A program made the position numbers and the translations under genes. The notes under the pieces were generated by a model. The model was not told where the DNA came from and made no database searches. It saw only the letters and a list, made by a program, of their open reading frames with translations. From JBBQLG01 sp964251665 (GTDB lineage: Bacteria > Bacteroidota > Bacteroidia > Cytophagales > Spirosomataceae): a stretch of DNA of 64,000 bases. Location of the stretch: contig CAXUKO010000021.1 in assembly GCA_964251665.1 (NCBI GenBank), forward strand, positions 37,895-101,894. Direction: 5' to 3'. Positions 37,943-46,596 of this stretch are shown piece after piece; positions within the stretch are counted from its first letter, which is position 1; the number at the start of each line of letters is the position of its first letter.

Positions 37943-38053
37943 TGTATTTTCAGGGAAATCAGGGCCGTGTATGCCCTGAAGACACATACGATTTCAGAAA
38001 TTGATCAGTTATTTCATTTAAGCCGAGCGACAGTATACCGGTACTTAGCTTAG
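37943..38053 (+). pseudogene. Recombinase/resolvase-type HTH remnant
   Basis: A stop-to-stop frame of 36 residues reads REIRAVYALKTHTISEIDQL then FHLSRATVYRYLA and ends TAG at 38051-38053. ISEIDQLFHLSRATVYRYL matches the C-terminal helix-turn-helix of serine resolvases and related proteins. No catalytic domain precedes it, so it is a remnant. The remaining bases of 37834-38202 show nothing. Confidence 0.5.
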
Positions 38054-38202
38054 CAGAAGGAAAATAACGGCTGATTCACGAAGACCATTGCTTTATTAAA
38101 TGGGCGTTACTAAAGACGAGAATTTGCCCTGTTTTACTGCCCTTCTATTTAGCCAGTAGCTAGTCTGATTCGGAGTAAATCGATCGATTGATTAGGGTCA
38201 GG

Positions 38203-41200
38203 TCATATTGTCTTCCCATAGCCAGCAAAATCAACAATATAAGTGTAGCCAATCTGCTTGGCGTGTTCCTGCCACTTCTCGGCAAATGTTGTCCCGTTTT
38301 TCTGATCGGATAAGGCCGTGTCTTCATAGTAGCGAACGAGTACATTTGTTACTGAGAAACCACGAATTTCGCTTCCTAAGAATCCTTTCATTCCTCCTGC
38401 TTTGGTACGTGCTACTATTCGACCGTTAACCCAGATATTCCATTTATCATAATAGGAAGTCAGTACGACTTCGTCGCCAACCCGAACATTATGTTGTATA
38501 AATTCGAAGGTTTGTGGGGATTGAGTAGCTACCCAATCAATGTAGAACTTATCTAAACCGGCGCGAGCTGGTCGCCCCATTTTGCTACGCTGACTTTCTA
38601 ATAATGACCAGGCCTCGCCGGTCACCAATGCCTTCTCACGGTTCCAAGGAAAGTCAATCAGGCGTAGTTTAGCACGGGAAAGCGCGACAAACCGTAGCCG
38701 ACGCTCTTCTTCAATACTATCCTCGAAACCGGGATCGCTGGGCAGTGAAGGCGATTCACGTGACAACACATACGGTAGTGAAACATACGAGGGTGGTATA
38801 AGTACGGCGTCGAATTCAAGTCCTTTCACCTTGTGCATAGTAGTGAGGACGATAGTTGTCTGGTTGCTGTAACCACTCAACCGGTTAGCGTTTTGATGAT
38901 AAAATTTACCCAGTTGTCCATCGTCTTTACGGGCTATATCTTGCAGGAATTCCAGTAGATCGCGATATGTCGCTTCATCGCTCTTATCCTTCTCAAACTC
39001 GATCAGACAGGCCTCCAGCGTATCGAGTAAGTACCTGTCCCACGATACCGGCGTTGCTGAGGAAGCCAGATAGTCTTTGTATTCCGCATGCAACTGATTG
39101 GCAACGGGTTGCTCCAACTTTGGCTTAATAAAACCATCAATAACAAATGCTATCTCACGGATTCGTAAGAAGTCGTCGGTTTCACCCTGAATGCGAACGC
39201 GGGTAGTAACAGGTAGTTGGCTTTTTAGTTTATTGAAACCCCGGTAAAGTTCGTCGTTGGACCGGTACATAATAGCCAGTTCTCGGTACGGGTGGCCGTC
39301 GGGGGTGCTTTCATTCAATAATTGCTGCGTAGTCGTGATCCAGTTATCGTTACTGGGTTGTATTTCCTGACAATACTCTTTCGTCGCCCAGGTTGTAGGC
39401 ACCTCATTGTTAGCGGTCAGAGGAGGAATATTAAATGTTTCTACATTCAGGTTCAAAAACTGTTGAGCCTGATCGATAATCTGGGGTAGAGAACGATAGT
39501 TTGTAGTGAGTTGAAGTTCTTCCGGCTTAAAAAAGTCGTTGAATCTACTGTAAAAGGGTTTGGGAGAAATTGGATCACCTTCGGCTTTCCGGTCGAAGCC
39601 GTATATACTCTGATTGGGATCGCCAATAACGGTAATGTACCGTTGCTGTGCTGGATTCGCTATGATTTCCAACACATTAAGCCGACTACTGGTGATATCC
39701 TGAAATTCGTCTACAAACACGTACCTTATTGGCCCCATACGGGCGTTGATCAGGCCCGGCTCGGTTTGCCATTTATTGATGAATCGTGCTGGATAGTCTT
39801 TGAAGTCGACGCCTTCTAATTCATCCTGTAAACAGTATTTGATGAAGCCATGAAAGGTAAATACTTTAAGTGATGACGTTAGTTTATTGTACCCCAACTG
39901 CCGGAATAGCTTTCGTAGCCGCTCCTTCAATTCTACAACAACGGCCCGGTTGTAAGCCAGTACCAGGATTTGTGAAGGCTGTATGTGTTCTTTATGAATG
40001 AGTCGGGCGACGCGCAACGTTAGCGTGTGCGTTTTACCACTTCCTGGACCAGCAACGACATTCAGATTGTTATGAATATTGAAATCATATACGGCTCGCT
40101 GCTGCGGGTTAAGATCTTCTTCAGCCTTGTTCAATGCTTCGTCGCGAAACTCGCTGAGAAGCTGACTATTAGCGGGTAGAAACTTATCTAAAAGCTGCAC
40201 GATCTTATCGTAGTTCTCGCACTGGAAATACTCGTTAATGTAAGCGTTATAATCATCAGGAGGTATTTCGGCAAAACCAGCCAGCACAGCTAAGCGGACA
40301 CGACGCAGCTTTTGAGCGGTGAAAAAATTACTTTGGATTCGTTGATCGTCCCGGTCCCCGTTCGGGTCGATGTCCCGATTGTTTTTTAATTTAAGCTCAA
40401 TGGCCATCGGTAATAGTGTACCTTCAACCTGAATGAGTCGGGTGCGCTGCAATAAATTGAGGATTGTTTCAAAATACCGGATATCTGGCTGCGTGAGTTT
40501 ATTCAGGACCTCTACTATTTGTATACTGAAGTGTGTAGTGTTTCGATTACCCTCATAAACATAATTAAGTAGCCAATAGCAGTCCTTCCTTAAATCCCGT
40601 AGGTATTCATCAATTTCTTTGTCTGTTTTTTTAGAGTAGCGTTGAATGATTTGGCTAATGCTCTGGTCCTTAAAAATAATGCGCTGCTTTACACCCGGCA
40701 CCGAACGGATAACCTGAAAGACCCCGTTTAGTCCTTTAGCATATCCTCCACGTCCTTTTTTTGCGAATGCTTCACGTACTTTCTTCACTTTTTTTTCCCA
40801 CTCCCGTTTTTGCTCCTGTTGATTTGCAATCGCTATGGGCCTCAGCCAGGGGAAATTTTCAGCCGTAAACAATTCTTCCAACCCTACTTTAACGGCTTGG
40901 TTTGTATATTCTCCGTCAAGTTCAAGTTCCTGGCCCAAGGCTACCTGTTTTAAAAATTGTTCAGCTAACCTGAATAGAATATCAAGATTGGGATGAGTAT
41001 TTATTGGGATCTTAGCCGCGTATTTAGTTTCATCCTGCCGGTGGTTAGGAACAGAAATTTTGACGTTATGATTAAGTTTAATGCATCCATTTTTTTGACC
41101 TAATGCAATGACTTTGAATAAGCTGATAGTTGTTTTAATAGCGATTCTTGACTTTAGGGTCGTCAAGCTAAGAATTGTAAAGGGTTGTTCCAGATCGGCC

Positions 41201-42087
41201 TTTTCCAACAACAGGCCAAAAAGACTCTTTAAGTTTGGATCAGAAATAGTTTCCTGATAATTGTCTTTGTGCTTTGCGATGGGTATATTATCAAACTCCA
41301 GATGGGCCGGTAAGAAGAAACCTAACTCGATCCGTTTTAACCTTTCGAGCCAATGAAGTGCTAAACGAAAGTTTGTTTCGGCACCACCCGATTTACTATC
41401 CTCCTCAAAAGCTTCCACCTGTGTGTAGTAAGAAAGTGGGAGAGGTAGTATTGTATCAGTTGCTAGTCGATGTTCCTCGAACAAACGTTTTAGTGCACCA
41501 AACAGATCCTGAACCTGCGACCAACTCAGTTGTGTACGCTGGAGTAGGTCCTTGAGTTTGGGGAAATCCTGATTGGTTAACAGGCAGATGGTCTGTATGG
41601 GGTTCTGCTCAGATAGGCCTGCCTTATCAAGTGCGTCACGGTTACGCCCGGCCCGGCCTATTTCTTGTAGAAAATCTTCAAAAGTGGAAGAGGGTCCCAA
41701 GTGAAAAACGAAATGAATATTAGGTATGTCCATTCCCATACCAAAGGCTTTTGTTGTGAACAAGATCACCTTGCGCCCTTCACGAAAATCCCTAACAGCT
41801 CCGTCCCGTTCGTCAGCCCCCAAACCAGCGTGGAAGTAGCCTACCTTATTTTTAAGAGATTTTGGCAAAAGCTTAACTAACTCACCGGATGCATTTTCTG
41901 CCTGCCTGCGGGTTCTGACAAACACTAGCACCCGACTCAAGTCAGGATCGAATCGTTTTTGAGGCAAGTGGTCAGCAATGTATTCAAGACACTCGACTTC
42001 ACTTTTACACCGCTCAAAATGAATATTTATATGAGGTCGAATCGGGTTATACGCTTCCCGGTTCAGGTTATCTATCTGTTTGATCAC
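38203..42087 (-). CDS. RecQ C-terminal half fused to UvrD-like helicase
   Basis: A 1,294-residue protein starting at GTG 42087. Residues ~1-160 are the second RecA domain of a RecQ helicase: VLVFVRTRRQAENA, KAFGMGMDIPNIHFVFHLGP, EIGRAGR. A middle region of ~500 residues has no recognised domain. From ~residue 675 a UvrD/PcrA helicase follows: VVAGPGSGKTHTLTL (Walker A), YVFVDEFQDITS, TTNYRSLPQI, TTMHKVKGLEFDAVLIPP and LRFVALSRAKLRLI. The RecQ first RecA domain is encoded by the preceding ORF (42068-43219) in a different frame, with a 20-base overlap, so the two should be one 1,677-residue protein. Together they would unwind DNA 3' to 5' with two motors. The region looks AT-richer than the genes upstream. 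Confidence 0.88.
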   Translation of the reverse strand: MIKQIDNLNREAYNPIRPHINIHFERCKSEVECLEYIADHLPQKRFDPDLSRVLVFVRTRRQAENASGELVKLLPKSLKNKVGYFHAGLGADERDGAVRDFREGRKVILFTTKAFGMGMDIPNIHFVFHLGPSSTFEDFLQEIGRAGRNRDALDKAGLSEQNPIQTICLLTNQDFPKLKDLLQRTQLSWSQVQDLFGALKRLFEEHRLATDTILPLPLSYYTQVEAFEEDSKSGGAETNFRLALHWLERLKRIELGFFLPAHLEFDNIPIAKHKDNYQETISDPNLKSLFGLLLEKADLEQPFTILSLTTLKSRIAIKTTISLFKVIALGQKNGCIKLNHNVKISVPNHRQDETKYAAKIPINTHPNLDILFRLAEQFLKQVALGQELELDGEYTNQAVKVGLEELFTAENFPWLRPIAIANQQEQKREWEKKVKKVREAFAKKGRGGYAKGLNGVFQVIRSVPGVKQRIIFKDQSISQIIQRYSKKTDKEIDEYLRDLRKDCYWLLNYVYEGNRNTTHFSIQIVEVLNKLTQPDIRYFETILNLLQRTRLIQVEGTLLPMAIELKLKNNRDIDPNGDRDDQRIQSNFFTAQKLRRVRLAVLAGFAEIPPDDYNAYINEYFQCENYDKIVQLLDKFLPANSQLLSEFRDEALNKAEEDLNPQQRAVYDFNIHNNLNVVAGPGSGKTHTLTLRVARLIHKEHIQPSQILVLAYNRAVVVELKERLRKLFRQLGYNKLTSSLKVFTFHGFIKYCLQDELEGVDFKDYPARFINKWQTEPGLINARMGPIRYVFVDEFQDITSSRLNVLEIIANPAQQRYITVIGDPNQSIYGFDRKAEGDPISPKPFYSRFNDFFKPEELQLTTNYRSLPQIIDQAQQFLNLNVETFNIPPLTANNEVPTTWATKEYCQEIQPSNDNWITTTQQLLNESTPDGHPYRELAIMYRSNDELYRGFNKLKSQLPVTTRVRIQGETDDFLRIREIAFVIDGFIKPKLEQPVANQLHAEYKDYLASSATPVSWDRYLLDTLEACLIEFEKDKSDEATYRDLLEFLQDIARKDDGQLGKFYHQNANRLSGYSNQTTIVLTTMHKVKGLEFDAVLIPPSYVSLPYVLSRESPSLPSDPGFEDSIEEERRLRFVALSRAKLRLIDFPWNREKALVTGEAWSLLESQRSKMGRPARAGLDKFYIDWVATQSPQTFEFIQHNVRVGDEVVLTSYYDKWNIWVNGRIVARTKAGGMKGFLGSEIRGFSVTNVLVRYYEDTALSDQKNGTTFAEKWQEHAKQIGYTYIVDFAGYGKTI

Positions 42088-43219
42088 TGAAGATTTCTGT
42101 TAAATCGTTGTAAATCTGATCGGAAATGGTAGCGGAGAAGAATAGGACAGGGAAGTTACCATTCGTCTTTTTTAATAGGCTGATAAGCGTGGCAACCCAT
42201 AGGTAATCAGGACGAAACTCGCTACCCCATTGTGATATACAATGCGCTTCGTCGAAGACGCAATATTCCAGACCGTGATCCCGCTGCATTCGCATCTTCA
42301 GTGCTTGGTCGAAACTGCGCGATCTAAACCGCTCAGGCGTGACGTAGACTAATGTGATCTCGCCACCAGCAATTCGTCGGTAAATATCCTGTATGTTATC
42401 GGATTGCTGGTTAATAAATTCGACGCAACCGAAGAAGCCTAACTCTTCCAGCTTTGCTACCTGATCTTCCATCAAGGCCCGAAGTGGGGTAACGACAATA
42501 GTGAGTCGGTTAGATAAACTACCCCTATATAAAGCAGGTCCTTGGAAGAGTACTGACTTACCGCCCCCCGTAGGCAAGCTTACAATTAAATCGTCAGTTG
42601 GCTGAATGATACTGTCAAAATAGGGTTGTTGATTTTCTCGTAATGTCAACCAATCCCCTTGTTCATTCTGTCCCAGGAAAACTCTTTCAATGGTTCGTTG
42701 AATGGTGGCCAAATCCGAAAGGTTGAGGGTGATCTGTTTAGGTGATGGGATGTATTTGGTTACCTGACCGTACAAGGCTTCATATTCAGTTTCTTTTTGC
42801 CATAACAAAATAGTCTGTTTTTTTGCGGACCATCGTCTAGCTAAACCTACCTGGTCGGATAGACGTGGGTCTATCAGAATAAGGTGGCTAGCCGAGTTAT
42901 TTTGGAATAGCATCCGGCGGTAGTAGTCAATCAGGGGCGCAATTAATCTAAATGATCCATCTGGATTAACGCGCTGTATTTTTTGAGGCCGCACCTCGGT
43001 TGGTCTACCATCGTTTTCGTCAATTGGCTGTTCATCGGCCTTATCTTCTTCTTTGACCTCATCTGTCACGGATGTGTCTGGCTCAGGTTGTGACACAGCT
43101 TCCTGGTTTACCATCATGGTTACTTCTGTAAGCGGCAAGCTGTCGATAATAAGGGTTAATGGTCCCCAGTAATTTATTTGGGTGAGCTTCGGCAGAATAG
43201 ATAACGTTGCAATCAGCAC
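42068..43219 (-). CDS. RecQ-family helicase, N-terminal half (first RecA domain)
   Basis: A 383-residue ORF from GTG 43219. The N-terminal 100 residues are acidic and low-complexity (TDEVKEEDKADEQPIDE). The RecQ first RecA domain follows: SLPTGGGKSVLFQGPAL (Walker A), VVTPLRALMEDQVAKLEELG, VFDEAHCISQWGSEFRPDY (DEAH and RecQ motif) and VLFFSATISDQIY (motif III). It ends soon after, without motifs IV-VI, which lie at the start of the overlapping downstream ORF in the +1 frame. On its own it could not form a helicase. No obvious slippery heptamer is present at the overlap (42068-42087). It starts 18 bases after the exonuclease gene, so the two are coupled. Confidence 0.88.
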   Translation of the reverse strand: MLIATLSILPKLTQINYWGPLTLIIDSLPLTEVTMMVNQEAVSQPEPDTSVTDEVKEEDKADEQPIDENDGRPTEVRPQKIQRVNPDGSFRLIAPLIDYYRRMLFQNNSASHLILIDPRLSDQVGLARRWSAKKQTILLWQKETEYEALYGQVTKYIPSPKQITLNLSDLATIQRTIERVFLGQNEQGDWLTLRENQQPYFDSIIQPTDDLIVSLPTGGGKSVLFQGPALYRGSLSNRLTIVVTPLRALMEDQVAKLEELGFFGCVEFINQQSDNIQDIYRRIAGGEITLVYVTPERFRSRSFDQALKMRMQRDHGLEYCVFDEAHCISQWGSEFRPDYLWVATLISLLKKTNGNFPVLFFSATISDQIYNDLTEIFSDQTDR

Positions 43220-43237
43220 CCGACGACGATGACTTGA

Positions 43238-46200
43238 CTAGTGTAGCATTTCCAGACGTCGAACCAATGAGCGTTCGGTAGGCGGACACCAGTAACCCAT
43301 TGATTCCACCATTGCCTGCAAATGCGGCAGTTCGTGGTCGTGCTGAATCAGCCAAACAATTGGCTGTTGAGTTTCTAACTGCTGAAGCAGATAAAACTGC
43401 CCCGTCCAGTACACATCGCGATAAGGTGTTTCGGGATTTAGACGATAAAAGAGTCCCGCCTGCTCTTTAGCATACACCAGCGTGAGCGGAGATAATTCAG
43501 CAGTGCTGGATTGTGACGGCTCATCGTTGTCCTGGTCGGCCGCAAAAGAAGAGTATACCTGCGGACGGGTGATATTGCCCCAAACTGTAAATTCGGTAGG
43601 GGTCTGTTTCTCCAGCCAGAAGTTATTTAGTTGTGGGTGCGGAATCATTACTCCCGGCCGATTTGCTAACCACTCCCGTGATATTGGTGCAAACCGGTTC
43701 CCTCCGACCATCCGAGTCCAAAGGCTGGTTTGGTTAAAGATGTCGCTAATGTCCTGTAGACGGATTTGCCCCAGTCGATGCTTGAAAGTGATGGACGACA
43801 AACTCTCGTTGGTATGATGAAGCGTCCAGCAAGCCCCCTGCGCTGTCGTTAATAGAAGTACACCCAAGTCGTCGGTGATATAAAAAATATGCGGGTCGGC
43901 CTGCTCAGGTAGCGATGTTGGATCATGGCAAACTGCTTGTAGATGAGTCAGTTCTGTTTGCAACCGTAATTTGGTCCAGAGGGGCAAGTTGGCAACCGTT
44001 GGTGCAATATGAGCTTTTTGGCAGGCTGCTACATAAGCCAGCAGTGCTTTTTGAAGGTATTGGTGCTGAACGACGGCCTGAATTTTATCGATGTCAAAGC
44101 GGGTCGTGAATGGGTCCAGTTCCTCGAACGGGTCGTCTTCCACATCGGAAGTATTGGTAGCAACTGTGACAAACTCTACGGCCGGCAGGCTAACAAACTG
44201 TGGCCACGTTAAGCGGGGTGCTACCAGTAAAGTTGGTTCACCGAATGTAAAATGGGAGAAATTGATAGGCGGTTCGTTGGTCTCCTCGTGAAAGAATAGC
44301 TTACGATCGTCGTCTGCCGAAAACGAAAGAGAATCCTGAAACGTGACGACAAACTTTTGAAGGCCTTGAAATACTTCGGACGGAATAAACGGCTGAACCA
44401 AGGGCCTGTACTGAGTCCATCCAAGTAAAATACGTTGAAGCTGATTACGAAAAAGGGCAACGGTTTTTTGGGTATCCGATCTGGCATCATGCGTCGTGAC
44501 CAAGGCGAAACTGCGTGAAAGAGGGCTAAGCAGGGCTTCCATCTCTAACGTATCCCAGATGGGTAATTGTCCAAAGTCCGCGTTGTGTTTAGCCAGAATA
44601 GGTATATCAAATTCACGGATATTGTGACCAACCAGCAACTTAGCCTGGTCAATCGCTTTCTGAAAGGCACTTATACAAATAGGTAATGTTTTTTGATTAA
44701 TCGAACGGTAAACTTCGAATGAATTTCCAAGAGTAAAGCAAACCTCCCTAATGGTTTCACTTGTGTCAGTCTCGATATCAAACGTAACACTACCTAACGA
44801 CTGAATTTGTTTGTCGAAAAGCCAGCTAACTACGTATATCTGTGATGCGGTTGCTGTAAGCAACGGGTAAGCGGCTGTAACCTGGTCGACAGATAGATAA
44901 GTCAATGCATCTGGCAGCCGGTCAGCCGGTACTTGTTTGAGTAGAGTGACTATTTCATCAGTCGTTTGAGGCAATGGGAAAGCAAAATTATCTGGTTGTT
45001 TCAACCATTTTTTCAGTTGATAAACAGATGTGTAGCGAAATAACTGCTCGAACGGAACAGGATCGATCTTTAGCCACCCTGCTATAACCTGAACGCGCGC
45101 TCTCGTCTGCATTTCGAGTAACTCGTCGTCTAACTGAATGGTAGCGCACCACTGATCAAGATTGGCTCGCAGTTCGTCAAGGCACCAAGTCGGTACCGCA
45201 TTTAGTGGCCATAGGCCGTTTACAGTTTGATTGGTATAGACAATGTAATCAAGAAACTGACTGGCGGCCAGTTTACCGGAGCAGTACTGGACAGGTCGCC
45301 AAAAACACTGTTCGAATAAGTACTGCCGATGATCAACCTCAACAAACCAAGTAGGCACGCGCTGCTGAAGAGTTTTGACCACCGAAACGATTGGGTTAAT
45401 GGTGATGTCAAAGTTTTGCGTTCCAGTAATTTTGTCTCCAATTGCGAAAACTAACTCCTCCCACTCTGGAATACGAATTATCAGTGATGCTTGTTGATTT
45501 ACGATCGACAGCGAATAACTCAGCGATAATCGGTACCGGATAAGTGCTTCGAGCGTTTTAGGTGAAACAGGCGTACGTTTCAGCGAGGCAGGTGCCAGAC
45601 TAAATTGCTCAAAAAGAAAGTAACTAATCGTAGCAACAGATTCCAGCTTATCCTCATGATCATCGAATGATGGTATAGTCGTGCACTTTTTAGCGTTACT
45701 TCTATTTTTTACTGCATCTAAATGCTCTTCAAACCGGACCGTATCTCCCTGAGTCAAGGTGAGTGAAGGATTGTTGTTTTTGTGCACGAAGGCTTCACCA
45801 AACCGGCTTTTGATTACTCCGTATTCCCCGTTAAACCAAGCTACAACCCCTAAACGGGTATTTTTAGGCATTACTGACTTTGATTCTACGGGGGGGCTAC
45901 GCATCAGCACTTTACGTTCCGGATTAACCAGATCATCCAATTGGCGATGTATTATTGGTTCTGTTGGTGTAGTTTTACTATGCGCTGTAGGCAGATCGAC
46001 AGGTGTCGATAAGGGTAAATGACTGACCATATCTGCGTTATCTAATGCAGATTCAGGTATTTTTATCGTCTTGTATTTTCGCTTCAGAGTATGCTGGATG
46101 ATGACGCCCTGCTGTCGGTTAACGCCTTGTAAATCATTTATATCAGCCACCAGATCTGGCAAGTGGAGAGCGTTCGCTAACTGTGTTAGTTCAGTAGTAT

Positions 46201-46306
46201 TGATGTGGCGCTGGGAAGCAGACTCGCCTAATAAGGCTAAAAGTGTCTTGTTGGGAACAGTAAGGATCTGGCTGATTAGAATCAGATCATGTTTGGTGTT
46301 GGACAT
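43238..46306 (-). CDS. Cold-shock-domain and DEDD 3'-5' exonuclease protein
   Basis: A 1,022-residue protein. Residues ~151-205 are a cold-shock (OB-fold) domain: RLGVVAWFNGEYGVIKSRFG then EAFVHKNNN, with the FVH signature. A DEDD-type exonuclease core lies at ~505-610: VTFDIETDTS (Asp/Glu pair), LLVGHNIREFDIPIL (third Asp) and HDARSDT (HD, DEDDh type). The N- and C-terminal parts are not recognised. The protein probably binds single-stranded nucleic acid and degrades it. It is 18 bases upstream of the RecQ/UvrD genes, an arrangement like the exonuclease-plus-RecQ pairing in Werner helicase. It is separated from the DruE-like gene by a 290-base gap with two hairpins, so it may be its own unit. 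Confidence 0.82.
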   Translation of the reverse strand: MSNTKHDLILISQILTVPNKTLLALLGESASQRHINTTELTQLANALHLPDLVADINDLQGVNRQQGVIIQHTLKRKYKTIKIPESALDNADMVSHLPLSTPVDLPTAHSKTTPTEPIIHRQLDDLVNPERKVLMRSPPVESKSVMPKNTRLGVVAWFNGEYGVIKSRFGEAFVHKNNNPSLTLTQGDTVRFEEHLDAVKNRSNAKKCTTIPSFDDHEDKLESVATISYFLFEQFSLAPASLKRTPVSPKTLEALIRYRLSLSYSLSIVNQQASLIIRIPEWEELVFAIGDKITGTQNFDITINPIVSVVKTLQQRVPTWFVEVDHRQYLFEQCFWRPVQYCSGKLAASQFLDYIVYTNQTVNGLWPLNAVPTWCLDELRANLDQWCATIQLDDELLEMQTRARVQVIAGWLKIDPVPFEQLFRYTSVYQLKKWLKQPDNFAFPLPQTTDEIVTLLKQVPADRLPDALTYLSVDQVTAAYPLLTATASQIYVVSWLFDKQIQSLGSVTFDIETDTSETIREVCFTLGNSFEVYRSINQKTLPICISAFQKAIDQAKLLVGHNIREFDIPILAKHNADFGQLPIWDTLEMEALLSPLSRSFALVTTHDARSDTQKTVALFRNQLQRILLGWTQYRPLVQPFIPSEVFQGLQKFVVTFQDSLSFSADDDRKLFFHEETNEPPINFSHFTFGEPTLLVAPRLTWPQFVSLPAVEFVTVATNTSDVEDDPFEELDPFTTRFDIDKIQAVVQHQYLQKALLAYVAACQKAHIAPTVANLPLWTKLRLQTELTHLQAVCHDPTSLPEQADPHIFYITDDLGVLLLTTAQGACWTLHHTNESLSSITFKHRLGQIRLQDISDIFNQTSLWTRMVGGNRFAPISREWLANRPGVMIPHPQLNNFWLEKQTPTEFTVWGNITRPQVYSSFAADQDNDEPSQSSTAELSPLTLVYAKEQAGLFYRLNPETPYRDVYWTGQFYLLQQLETQQPIVWLIQHDHELPHLQAMVESMGYWCPPTERSLVRRLEMLH

Positions 46307-46363
46307 GGTAAAATACTTGATGGGAGTATCTGGTATAATCTCGCTTTAATGCTAGTTTGTACC

Positions 46364-46424
46364 CTTTTAAAATCAGTAAATAGAATAAACTGCAATAGTT
46401 TATTCTATTTACTGATTTTAAAAG
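46364..46424. terminator. Perfect 28-bp inverted repeat in the gap before the exonuclease gene
   Basis: Arms 46364-46391 and 46397-46424 pair perfectly over 28 bp with a 5-base loop and are AT-rich. It lies between the end of the DruE-like gene and the start of the exonuclease gene, so it may stop read-through between the two modules or regulate the second. Confidence 0.7.
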
Positions 46425-46535
46425 TCTCTGATATACATCGGGCAGATAAAGTCAATTTAGACTACCTAAAATTAAAACCCTCTCAAGCCGGAATACATTC
46501 AGCTCAATGTATGAGGTCTAAATGAGGGAAGTACA

Positions 46536-46583
46536 ATTGAATTTATAAGAAACATCTCACCAGTTGATTCTTATAAATTCAAT
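46536..46583. terminator. 16-bp inverted repeat just after the DruE-like gene
   Basis: Arms 46536-46551 and 46568-46583 pair perfectly (16 bp, 16-base loop) only 14 bases after the stop of the DruE-like gene. A likely terminator or 3' stabiliser; no strong T run is seen. Confidence 0.6.
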
Positions 46584-46596
46584 GTTCGTTAATATT

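Noticed and set aside
42068..42087. Programmed ribosomal frameshift as the explanation of the RecQ split
   Set aside because: No slippery heptamer or stimulatory structure is obvious in the overlap; kept only as an open alternative.
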